NCBI GenBank assembly: GCA_903959665.1
Contig: CAJBXY010000043.1
Span: 1 to 7,274 of the forward strand
Length of the DNA stretch: 7,274 nt
Source: an uncultured Solirubrobacterales bacterium
GTDB taxonomy: Bacteria > Actinomycetota > Thermoleophilia > Solirubrobacterales > Solirubrobacteraceae
Direction: 5' to 3'
This document shows, one piece after another, positions 1 to 6,162 of this stretch. The first letter of the stretch is position 1. The number at the start of each line of letters is the position of its first letter. The notes beneath the pieces were generated by a model. The model did no database searches. It was not told the DNA's origin and saw only the letters and a program-made list of their open reading frames with translations. The translations under genes were made by a program, and so were the position numbers.

Positions 1-915
1 GAGACTCGCCTCGACGCCGGCGACTTGGTGCTGCCGATCTTCGTCGAAGCGGCGCTTGGGGCGCCGCAGCCGATCGATTCGATGCCTGGCGTCAGCCGTC
101 AGCCGGTCAGCGGCGCGCTCTCCGAAGCGGCGGAGTGCTTGTCGCTTGGAATTCCGGCGATGCTCTTCTTCGGCATCCCTGCTGAGAAGGACGCCGAAGG
201 TTCAGGCGCTTGGGATCCCGAGGGCGGCGTGCAGCAGGCGATCGGCGCCGTCAAGGCCGCTCACCCCGACCTCGTTCTGATTGCCGACTGCTGCCTTTGC
301 GAATACACCGACCACGGCCACTGCGGGCCGCTGAACGGTTCACGCGAGGTCGACAACGATGCTGCGCTCGAACTGCTCGCTCGCACGGCCGTTAGCCAAG
401 CCGCCGCCGGCGCCGACGTGATTGCCCCGAGCGACATGATGGATGGCCGCGTCGGCTTCATCCGCGGCGCGCTCGATGAGGCCGGCTACGAGGACGTCGC
501 GATCCTCGCCTACAGCGCCAAGTTCGCCTCCGCCTTCTACGGGCCTTTCCGCGAGGCAGCCGATGGCGCGCCTGCCTTTGGCGACCGCCGCGGCTATCAG
601 ATCGATCCGGCCAACCTGCGCGAAGCCGTCCGCGAAGCCGAGCTAGACATTGAAGAGGGCGCCGACGCGCTGATCATCAAACCGGCAATTCCCTACCTCG
701 ACGTGATTAGGCGCATTGCCGATCAGACGGGAGCGCCGCTAGCTGCGTACAACGTAAGCGGCGAGTATGCGATGGTGAAAGCGGCGGCCGCGGTTGGCGC
801 GCTCGATGAACAGGCAACTGTTCTTGAGCTTCTAACTTCGATCCGCCGCGCCGGAGCAGATTTCGTCATCACCTACCACGCGAAGGACGCAGCCCGATGG
901 CTTCAAAAGAGGTAA
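1..915 (+). CDS. hemB: Porphobilinogen synthase (delta-aminolevulinate dehydratase) HemB, 5'-truncated by window edge
   Basis: HemB condenses two 5-aminolevulinate molecules into porphobilinogen in the cytoplasm, the first common step of heme, siroheme and cobalamin synthesis. The frame is open from base 1 and reads ETRLDAGDLVLPIFV, a typical HemB N-terminal region, so the true start lies upstream. The TTG at 25 is internal. There are 304 visible codons, and comparison with E. coli numbering suggests about 20 to 22 missing residues. The zinc motif CLCEYTDHGHCG is intact, with cysteine codons at 292, 298 and 322, so this is the zinc-dependent type rather than the Asp-rich magnesium type. The two Schiff-base lysines are present: SAKFASAFYGPF (Lys codon at 520) and IIKPAIPYLDV (Lys codon at 679). 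The 3' end overlaps the next gene by 19 nt, which implies co-transcription. Family assignment is secure. Confidence 0.97.
   Translation, partial: ETRLDAGDLVLPIFVEAALGAPQPIDSMPGVSRQPVSGALSEAAECLSLGIPAMLFFGIPAEKDAEGSGAWDPEGGVQQAIGAVKAAHPDLVLIADCCLCEYTDHGHCGPLNGSREVDNDAALELLARTAVSQAAAGADVIAPSDMMDGRVGFIRGALDEAGYEDVAILAYSAKFASAFYGPFREAADGAPAFGDRRGYQIDPANLREAVREAELDIEEGADALIIKPAIPYLDVIRRIADQTGAPLAAYNVSGEYAMVKAAAAVGALDEQATVLELLTSIRRAGADFVITYHAKDAARWLQKR
883..887 (+). promoter_or_regulatory. Shine-Dalgarno site for the AhbA-AhbB-like gene
   Basis: AAGGA lies inside the 3' end of hemB, 9 nt before the ATG at 897. It supports that ATG as the start even though it overlaps the hemB reading frame by 19 nt. 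The overlap and this site suggest that translation of the second gene is coupled to hemB. The call rests on motif and spacing only. Confidence 0.55.
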
Positions 916-1985
916 CAGCCACGCCAAAGATTCGCAGCCGCAAGGATGGCGCGGCCGTCAAGCTAAGCGACCTTGACCGCAAACTGCTTGATCTGATGCA
1001 GGGCTCCTTCCCGATTGCGGCACGCCCCTATGAGGCGGTGGCGCTTGAGGCTGGCATTAGCGAGGACGAGGTATTGGCGAGCATCGAGCGGCTGCTGAAG
1101 GACCGCATCATCCGCCAAGTAACACCGATCTACGACACGCGCGCTCTCGGTTACGGCTCGATGCTCGTCGCCGCGAAGGTTGATCCAGAGCACCCTTGGC
1201 GCGCCGCCAAGATCATCAACTCGCACCCCGGCGTCTCACACAACTATCTGCGCAACCACGAGTTCAACATGTGGTTCACGCTCGCCGTTGAAGAGGATTC
1301 GCAGCTAGGCCTTCAGGGGACGCTCGACGTGCTTCAGGATTTGACCGGAGCAGAGTCGATCCGCCAGCTACCAACGCTGAAGCTGTTCAAGATCCGCATG
1401 GACCTCGAGATGAGCGGTGACACCGACACGCTCGCCAAGAGGGGGGTGGCCGAAGAACCGGTCGATCTCGAAGCTCAGGATTACGACGATTTTGATCGCG
1501 CCGTGATCCGCGCCACACAAGGCAACCTGCCGGTCGTCAGCGAGCCATGGGCTGGCGCCGCTGAGGAGCTTGGGATTAGCGTTGACGAACTGCTCGCTCA
1601 CTTGGAGGCGATGAAGCAGCGCGGGCTGCTGCGCCGCGTAGCTGGAATCCTCTACCACCGCCGCGCAGGATTCTCAGCCAACGGAATGGGCGTCTGGCAG
1701 GTACCGGCCGACAAGATCGCCGAGATCGGCCCGCAGATGGCCGCTTACCGAGGGATTTCGCACTGCTACGAGCGCCCGACCTACGCCGATTGGCCGTACC
1801 AGATCTTCACGATGGCCCACGGTCGCTCGAAGGAAGAATGCGACGCGATTCTTGATGCGATCGCCAACGAGTTCCCAATTGAGGACCGCGCAACGCTCTA
1901 CTCAAGCACCGAGTTCAAGAAGATCCGCCTGCTCTACTTCACCGACGATTTCCGCAACTGGGAGCGGGAGTACGGCGGGCTCTAG
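897..1985 (+). CDS. ahbAB: Fused siroheme decarboxylase-like protein, AhbA-AhbB type (double Lrp/AsnC fold)
   Basis: This 362-residue protein has two homologous halves. Each has an Lrp/AsnC-type winged helix (about residues 27-75 and 199-250) followed by an AsnC/RAM-like alpha-beta domain (about 85-170 and 260-348). The signatures are enzymatic rather than regulatory: GVSHNYLRNHEFNMWFTL (112-129) in the first half and GISHCYERPTYADWPY (286-301) in the second. They match what I recall of AhbA and AhbB, and of the heme d1 proteins NirD/L/G/H. AhbA and AhbB decarboxylate siroheme to 12,18-didecarboxysiroheme, and are usually two proteins of about 150-180 residues forming a heterodimer. Here they would be one chain. 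The neighbours hemB and hemL fit a tetrapyrrole enzyme. Automated annotation may call this an Lrp/AsnC regulator. A heme d1 role or a heme-sensing role cannot be excluded. The start is ATG 897 with a good ribosome site, and the stop shares one base with the hemL start. Confidence 0.8.
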   Translation: MASKEVTATPKIRSRKDGAAVKLSDLDRKLLDLMQGSFPIAARPYEAVALEAGISEDEVLASIERLLKDRIIRQVTPIYDTRALGYGSMLVAAKVDPEHPWRAAKIINSHPGVSHNYLRNHEFNMWFTLAVEEDSQLGLQGTLDVLQDLTGAESIRQLPTLKLFKIRMDLEMSGDTDTLAKRGVAEEPVDLEAQDYDDFDRAVIRATQGNLPVVSEPWAGAAEELGISVDELLAHLEAMKQRGLLRRVAGILYHRRAGFSANGMGVWQVPADKIAEIGPQMAAYRGISHCYERPTYADWPYQIFTMAHGRSKEECDAILDAIANEFPIEDRATLYSSTEFKKIRLLYFTDDFRNWEREYGGL

Positions 1986-3274
1986 TGAGCGTTTCGCTGC
2001 GCGACACGCGCTCCGCCGAGCTTTACGCGCGGGCACTGCAGTACCTGCCGGGGGGAGTCAACTCTCCCGTCCGTGCGATGCGCTCGATCGGCCGCGACCC
2101 GATCTTCATCGAGCGCGGCGAGGGTGCCGAGCTAACCGACGTTGACGGCAACACATACATCGATTACGTCTGCTCTTGGGGGCCGCTGATCCTTGGCCAC
2201 GCCGACCCTGAAGTGCTGGCAGCGATCAGTGAGGCTGCCGCGGCTGGCACTACCTACGGCGCGCCAACTGCCGGCGAGGTCGAGATCGCGGAGCTTGTCT
2301 CGCACCGGATCGCCAGCATCGAGATGCTGCGGATGACGAGCTCCGGCACTGAGGCTGCGATGAGCGCGATCCGCCTCGCGCGCGCCGCCACCGGGCGCGA
2401 GAAGCTGCTGAAGTTTGCCGGCGCCTATCACGGCCATCTCGACGGCCTGCTCGCCGAGGCCGGCAGCGGCCTGGCGACCGGCGCGATCCCCAGCAGCCCC
2501 GGCGTGCCCGGCGCGGCGACGGCGGCGACCGTGATCGTTCCGTGGAACGATCCTGAAGCGCTGATTGCGGCCACAGAGGAGCACGAGTTTGCGGCGATTC
2601 TGGCCGAGCCTTACCCAGCCAACATGGGGCTCGTTCCACCGGCCGATGGCTTCCTTGAGCTGCTGCGTGAGCGCGCCAGCGCAACCGGCGCGCTGCTCGT
2701 CTTCGATGAGGTGATCAGCGGTTTTCGCGTGGCATCGGGCGGCGCGCAGGAGCTGACGGGAGTAATCCCCGACCTGACAGTCGTCGGCAAGATCTTCGGT
2801 GGTGGGCTCCCTGCCGCCGCCTACGGTGGCTCGCGCGCGCTGATGGAGCTGATCGCCCCTGCCGGTGACGTCTATCAAGCTGGCACCTTGAGCGGAAACC
2901 CACTCGCCGTCGCCGCCGGCCTGACGACGCTGCGGCGGCTCGACGACGCCGCCTACGTTCGCCTTCAGGCGACGACCGACGCGCTTGCAGCAGGGATGCG
3001 CGAGGCCGCGCGCGAGGCCGAAGTGCCGGTCGATGTTGTCAACACAACCGGCCTCTGCACCGTCTTCTTCAGCGAACACCCGGTCGTCGACTACGCCTCG
3101 GCGCAGCGCTGCGACCTTGAGCTTTACGGAAGCTGGTGCCGCGCACTGCTAGCCCGCGGCGTCTATCCGCCACCGTCGCAGTTTGAAACCTGGTTCCCAT
3201 CGCTGGCGCACACGCCGGCGCAGATCGACCAGACGATCGAGATCGCCGCCGCCGCCTTTGCGGAGATTGCGTGA
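1985..3274 (+). CDS. hemL: Glutamate-1-semialdehyde 2,1-aminomutase HemL
   Basis: This PLP enzyme converts glutamate-1-semialdehyde to 5-aminolevulinate, the last step of the tRNA-dependent C5 route, and supplies the HemB substrate. The 429-residue length is normal for the family. Diagnostic segments occur in order: LPGGVNSPVR (21-30), SSGTEAAMSAIRLAR (119-133, phosphate-binding region), FAGAYHGHLDG (144-154), the flexible gating loop around 160-175, FDEVISGFR (240-248, Asp241 for the PLP ring nitrogen), and VVGKIFGGGLP with the PLP lysine at Lys269. A GTLSGNPLAVAAG segment follows near residue 300. The GTG start overlaps the preceding TAG by one base (TAGTG), with GGGAG at 1966-1970 as a possible ribosome site. 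The stop overlaps the next start as GTGA. HemL implies ALA synthesis from glutamyl-tRNA, not the Shemin route. Family assignment is secure. Confidence 0.97.
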   Translation: MSVSLRDTRSAELYARALQYLPGGVNSPVRAMRSIGRDPIFIERGEGAELTDVDGNTYIDYVCSWGPLILGHADPEVLAAISEAAAAGTTYGAPTAGEVEIAELVSHRIASIEMLRMTSSGTEAAMSAIRLARAATGREKLLKFAGAYHGHLDGLLAEAGSGLATGAIPSSPGVPGAATAATVIVPWNDPEALIAATEEHEFAAILAEPYPANMGLVPPADGFLELLRERASATGALLVFDEVISGFRVASGGAQELTGVIPDLTVVGKIFGGGLPAAAYGGSRALMELIAPAGDVYQAGTLSGNPLAVAAGLTTLRRLDDAAYVRLQATTDALAAGMREAAREAEVPVDVVNTTGLCTVFFSEHPVVDYASAQRCDLELYGSWCRALLARGVYPPPSQFETWFPSLAHTPAQIDQTIEIAAAAFAEIA

Positions 3275-3834
3275 GCGCTGAGCAGACGCGGATCGCGCTC
3301 TCCAGTGTTGCCGCGCGGCTAAGCGAGGATGGCGGCCTCTTGGCTGAGGCGCTGATCGCGGGCGATGCGGTCAATCCTGGCCCCGATGATCCGGCGCTCG
3401 GCGCGCTCGCCGCCGCCGGCCCACTTTCGGCCGGCCGCGAAGCGCAGATCGCTGTCGTAGTCGAGGCCGTCTACGAGGGCTTTCTGCTCCACGGCGGTAG
3501 CTCGCGGATCCTCAACGCCAGCGACGGCGACCTCAACATCCTTGCCGGTGATCGCCTCTACGCCCTTGGCCTGGCCGAGCTTGCCGCTCTTGGCGACCTT
3601 GATTCGGTTCGCGAGCTAGCCGACGTGATCGCGATCTGTGCTCAGGCCCGGGCGCTCGATGATCGGGCATTGGCGATCGCCGCCTGGCAGCTCGGCGCCA
3701 GCGCGATTGGCTGGGGCTCGTCACCAGAAGCTGAGCAGGCGAAGGACGCCGTCTCCGACGATGCTTCGGCCGCAGCGCGGGCGCTTCAAGCTGCTGCGTG
3801 CCAGCTCCGCGGCGACGTGGCGCAATCGGACTGA
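3271..3834 (+). CDS. Uncharacterised alpha-helical protein; candidate heptaprenyl diphosphate synthase component I-like subunit
   Basis: This is a 187-residue, Ala/Leu-rich, probably all-helical soluble protein with no signal peptide or membrane segment. The GTG start overlaps the hemL stop (GTGA), with GGAG at 3262-3265 as ribosome site, so it is a real operon member. I cannot assign it firmly. The core at about 66-125 (AVYEGFLLHGGSSRIL, then LNILAGDRLYALGLAELAAL with LAGD at 91-94) recalls component I (HepS) of the two-part heptaprenyl diphosphate synthase, where a tyrosine-rich helix precedes an LAGDY-like segment. It has no DDxxD metal-binding motif, as expected for that non-catalytic subunit. 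B. subtilis HepS is longer, about 250 residues. Downstream lie menG and a catalytic prenyl synthase, echoing the hepS-menG-hepT order of Bacillus with the bc genes inserted. The tail after 150 is Ala/Ser/Asp-rich and likely disordered or loosely helical. The coding call is strong; the function is inferred. Confidence 0.8.
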   Translation: MSAEQTRIALSSVAARLSEDGGLLAEALIAGDAVNPGPDDPALGALAAAGPLSAGREAQIAVVVEAVYEGFLLHGGSSRILNASDGDLNILAGDRLYALGLAELAALGDLDSVRELADVIAICAQARALDDRALAIAAWQLGASAIGWGSSPEAEQAKDAVSDDASAAARALQAAACQLRGDVAQSD

Positions 3835-3924
3835 CCGGAGCGCCATTCAGGCGGCCGTCGCCGTACTATTGATCGTCAGTAATCTTCAGACCGGCGCGCA
3901 ATCAGAGGCTGCGCCTGAGAAACC
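3835..3924 (+). promoter_or_regulatory. Intergenic gap with a possible promoter for the bc-complex genes
   Basis: This 90-bp stretch is the only substantial gap between genes in the window. It contains a locally AT-richer patch at about 3864-3887, including TACTAT at 3864-3869 as a weak -10-like hexamer. I see no convincing -35 box at the usual spacing and no T-tract terminator. An in-frame stop at 3916-3918 excludes an earlier start for the Rieske gene, so the gap is truly non-coding in that frame. A separate promoter here is plausible but not shown. Confidence 0.3.
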
Positions 3925-4596
3925 ATGGCCGATCGAAAAGAACCCAAGAGCAAGTACACAGCGGATCGCAAGACCCCCGGCGCCTTCGAGGGGGAGACGG
4001 TCACGCGCCGCCGCGCGATGGTTGTCGCTGGGCAGGCCGCCGGCGGCGTTGCTGCCGCCGCCTTCGTGCTGCCCGCGCTTGGCTTCGCGATGGGCCCGAT
4101 CTTCGAGAAGCAGGATCAGCCTTGGCAGTCGGTCGGCAAGGTCGACGAGTTCAATGATGAGAGTTACGTGCCGCGCACGATCACGCTGGTCGAATCGATC
4201 GGCGACGCCGGTAAGTCGACCGTCTACATCCGCAAGTACAACCCGCAGCTCGATACCGAACCGCGCGACGAATACAACGAGTACATCGCGATCTCGACGC
4301 TCTGTATGCACCTTGGTTGCCCGGTCCGTTTCACGGCCGCCGCGCAGCGCTTCATCTGCCCGTGCCACGGCGGCGTTTACGACATCGTCGGCAAGGTGAC
4401 CGGTGGCCCACCGGTGCGCCCGCTCGACCGTTTCTACACGCGGGTCGAAGAGGATGCCGTGCTGATCGGGCCGCGCTTCTCGGTCAACAGCGAGCTGCAG
4501 CGTTTCTCACCGCGCGATCCAGGCGAGCCGCTTGACGGCGTCGGCCAGTACCTCTACCCATCTCGGCCATCGATGCGGAAGATTCCGGGAACCTAA
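3925..4596 (+). CDS. qcrA: Rieske [2Fe-2S] subunit of the menaquinol:cytochrome c oxidoreductase
   Basis: This 223-residue subunit carries electrons from menaquinol at the Qo site to cytochrome c. The N-terminus has a twin-arginine-like segment (TRRRAMVV, 27-34) followed by a hydrophobic stretch to about 57, consistent with Tat-dependent export and an uncleaved anchor. The cluster domain has both boxes intact: CMHLGC (127-132) and CPCHGG (145-150). By family rules Cys127, His129, Cys145 and His148 bind the cluster, and Cys132-Cys147 form the disulfide. The proline loop GPPVRPL is at 161-167. The protein is longer than the roughly 167-residue Bacillus QcrA, with about 26 polar residues before the arginines and about 38 after the Rieske fold. 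ATG 3925 is chosen because a stop lies just upstream in frame. A ribosome site is weak (AGAGG at 3904-3908 is far). The cytochrome b gene follows after 3 bp. Confidence 0.95.
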   Translation: MADRKEPKSKYTADRKTPGAFEGETVTRRRAMVVAGQAAGGVAAAAFVLPALGFAMGPIFEKQDQPWQSVGKVDEFNDESYVPRTITLVESIGDAGKSTVYIRKYNPQLDTEPRDEYNEYIAISTLCMHLGCPVRFTAAAQRFICPCHGGVYDIVGKVTGGPPVRPLDRFYTRVEEDAVLIGPRFSVNSELQRFSPRDPGEPLDGVGQYLYPSRPSMRKIPGT

Positions 4597-4599
4597 GCG

Positions 4600-5412
4600 A
4601 TGGCCAAGATCAAACTTCCCGCCGCCCCGAGCAATCCGCTCTCGTCACCGAAGCGGCCAGGCAAGGAGTATGGACCGAGCGGAGTGTTGGGTCATGCCGA
4701 GGAGGCTGGCGCGTCAGCGGTCGATTGGATCGACGAGCGCACTTCGCTCTCCGGCGGCCTGCGCTGGGCAATGTTCCGCAAGGTTCCGAAGGGAACCAAC
4801 TGGTTCTACACGCTCGGCTCGGCAACGATGTTCGCCTTCCTCTCGCAGGCCGTTACCGGGGTCTTCCTCGCGATGTATTACGACCCGTCGGCAACCCGCG
4901 CCTACGAATCAATCCAGTACATCAACAACGACGTTTTCCTTGGCGAGTTCGTTCACGGCATGCACCGTTGGGGCTCGTCGGTGATGGTGATCTTGATCTT
5001 CCTGCACATGGGGCGCACCTTCTTCTTCGGCGCTTACAAGTACCCGCGTGAGCTCAACTGGGTGATCGGCGTCGCGCTGCTGGTGATGACGATGACGATG
5101 TCCTTCAGCGGCTATCTGCTGCCGTTCGATCAGCGCTCCTACTGGGCCACAATCGTCGGCGTCAACATCAACGGCACCGGCCCCCTGGTTGGCCCATATC
5201 TCTCCGAGTTCCTCCGCGCCGGCCCTTACTTCGGCGCGACGACGCTCTCGCGCTTCTATGCGATTCACATGCTGATGGTGCCTGGGGCAATCGCCGCGCT
5301 GATGGGCTTCCATCTCTACCTCGTCGCCAAGCTCGGCACGACGGCGCCGCCGTGGATCAAGGCCAAGGCACCTGAGGAGCTGCGCGAAGACAAGGTCACG
5401 GTCGACCAATGA
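4600..5412 (+). CDS. qcrB: Cytochrome b subunit, short b6-type (QcrB)
   Basis: This 270-residue membrane subunit holds the two b hemes and the quinone sites of the bc complex. It corresponds to the four-helix N-terminal half of cytochrome b, as in cytochrome b6 and Bacillus QcrB. Heme ligands are His122 and His136 in one helix (MHRWGSSVMVILIFLHMGR) and His223 and His238 in another (RFYAIHMLMVPG, GFHLYLV). The 15-residue spacing of the second pair is the b6f-type spacing, against 14 in mitochondrial cytochrome b. Predicted membrane helices are near 73-93, 121-142, 153-175 and 221-245. A hydrophilic N-terminal extension of about 40 residues precedes the b6-like segment VDWIDER. At the place of the b6 Cys35 that anchors the extra heme c (NIFYC), this protein reads NWFYT with Thr71. 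The stop overlaps the next start as ATGA. Confidence 0.95.
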   Translation: MAKIKLPAAPSNPLSSPKRPGKEYGPSGVLGHAEEAGASAVDWIDERTSLSGGLRWAMFRKVPKGTNWFYTLGSATMFAFLSQAVTGVFLAMYYDPSATRAYESIQYINNDVFLGEFVHGMHRWGSSVMVILIFLHMGRTFFFGAYKYPRELNWVIGVALLVMTMTMSFSGYLLPFDQRSYWATIVGVNINGTGPLVGPYLSEFLRAGPYFGATTLSRFYAIHMLMVPGAIAALMGFHLYLVAKLGTTAPPWIKAKAPEELREDKVTVDQ

Positions 5413-6152
5413 ACAAGCAAGAGAAAGAGCGGTACCTGCGCGACTACGGCACGCTGAAGAGCCAAGGCAAGCCGTTCTTCCCGTATGCCGTCGCCAAGGA
5501 CAGCGCGATGGCGATCGTCGTGATGGCCGTAATTATTGCGATGGCAATCGTGCTCGGCGCCGAGCTCGGCCCGAAGGCCGACCCAACATCAACTACCTAC
5601 ACGCCGCGGCCGGAGTGGTACTTCTTCTTCCTCTTTGAGCTGTTGCGCGTGATCAAGCCGCCGGCGCTGGTGCCGCTGGCGACGATCGGCGTGCCAACGA
5701 TCTGCCTGATCCTGCTCTTCCTGCTGCCGTTCTATGACCGCGGCCCGGAGCGCCGCCCGGAGCGCCGCCCGATCGCAACGACTGCCGGCATCTTCGTCGT
5801 CTGCGCAATCGGTTACCTGACCTACCTCGGCGCCGCAGCCGGCCCGCCGACGCAGATCGACATTCCGGTTCCAGCCAACATTTCGTCGCAGGGACCGGAG
5901 GCGGTTGCCAACTTTGAGGCTGGCAGCCAGGTCGTAGCTCAGTCGGGCTGCGCCGCCTGCCACCAGTTTGGTGAGAACGGCAACTCCGGGCCGGGGCCCG
6001 CGCTCACAGATATCGGCGCCCGGCTGCCGGCTCAAGCGATCCAACGGACCTTGCTCAACCCGTCTGCGCCGATGCCGTCCTTCTCAGCGCTGAGCGAAGA
6101 GTCACCGAAGCAGTTTGCGCAGATGGTCGGCTTCCTAGCCGCGCTGAAGTAG
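5409..6152 (+). CDS. qcrC: Cytochrome b C-terminal domain (subunit IV) fused to a c-type cytochrome, QcrC of Bacillus type
   Basis: This 247-residue fusion completes the bc complex. Residues 1 to about 150 match subunit IV of b6f: three membrane helices near 32-52, 88-108 and 122-143, the Qo-site motif PEWY at 68-71 followed by YFFFLFELLRVIKPP, and RRPIAT just before the last helix. Residues from about 165 form a small monoheme cytochrome c domain with CAACH at 181-185 and a likely axial methionine in PSAPMPSF (Met222). The c domain should face the outer side and take electrons from the Rieske protein. This layout is the one I know from B. subtilis QcrC (about 255 residues). The start codon overlaps the qcrB stop (ATGA), so the subunits are probably made stoichiometrically. 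A small in-frame duplication (PERRPERR) lies at 113-120. Assignment is strong. Confidence 0.95.
   Translation: MNKQEKERYLRDYGTLKSQGKPFFPYAVAKDSAMAIVVMAVIIAMAIVLGAELGPKADPTSTTYTPRPEWYFFFLFELLRVIKPPALVPLATIGVPTICLILLFLLPFYDRGPERRPERRPIATTAGIFVVCAIGYLTYLGAAAGPPTQIDIPVPANISSQGPEAVANFEAGSQVVAQSGCAACHQFGENGNSGPGPALTDIGARLPAQAIQRTLLNPSAPMPSFSALSEESPKQFAQMVGFLAALK
5744..5771 (+). repeat. 12-bp in-frame tandem repeat in qcrC (about 2.3 copies)
   Basis: The unit CCCGGAGCGCCG occurs twice back to back (5744-5755 and 5756-5767), followed by a partial copy CCCG. It encodes PERRPERR in the loop between the second and third helices of the subunit-IV domain. Family members normally have a single short motif here (YRRPIAT in plastid subunit IV), so this looks like a four-codon duplication by slippage. 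It keeps the frame. Confidence 0.85.
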
Positions 6153-6162
6153 CGAGCGTTTG

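Noticed and set aside
25..915. TTG at 25 as the start of hemB
   Set aside because: The frame is open to base 1 and the residues before it are HemB-like, so the gene begins before the window.
897..1985. Reading the 362-residue protein as an ordinary Lrp/AsnC transcription regulator
   Set aside because: It has two unequal halves with Ahb/Nir-type signature segments and sits inside a hem operon. A plain Lrp regulator is about 150 residues with one half.
2132..3079. Long open frame of 315 codons on the minus strand inside hemL
   Set aside because: It lies wholly antisense to a well-supported hemL with all catalytic motifs. Its translation is Arg/Gly/Ala-rich with no recognisable domain, as expected from a GC-rich codon shadow.
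3841..3853. Short inverted repeat CGCC-ATTCA-GGCG as a terminator after the 187-residue gene
   Set aside because: The stem is only 4 bp and no T-run follows, so it does not meet the form of an intrinsic terminator.
3886..4368. 160-codon minus-strand open frame opposite qcrA and the gap
   Set aside because: It is antisense to qcrA, its translation shows no domain, and the GC-rich third positions of qcrA explain the open frame.
3638..4399. 253-codon + strand open frame bridging the 187-residue gene, the gap and qcrA
   Set aside because: It is out of frame with two better-supported genes. Its product is Arg/Ser/Pro-rich low complexity, and the Rieske motifs it crosses are in the other frame.
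6160..6162. TTG as the start of menG
   Set aside because: An ATG follows immediately at 6163 and is the more usual start. The difference is one residue and cannot be settled from sequence.
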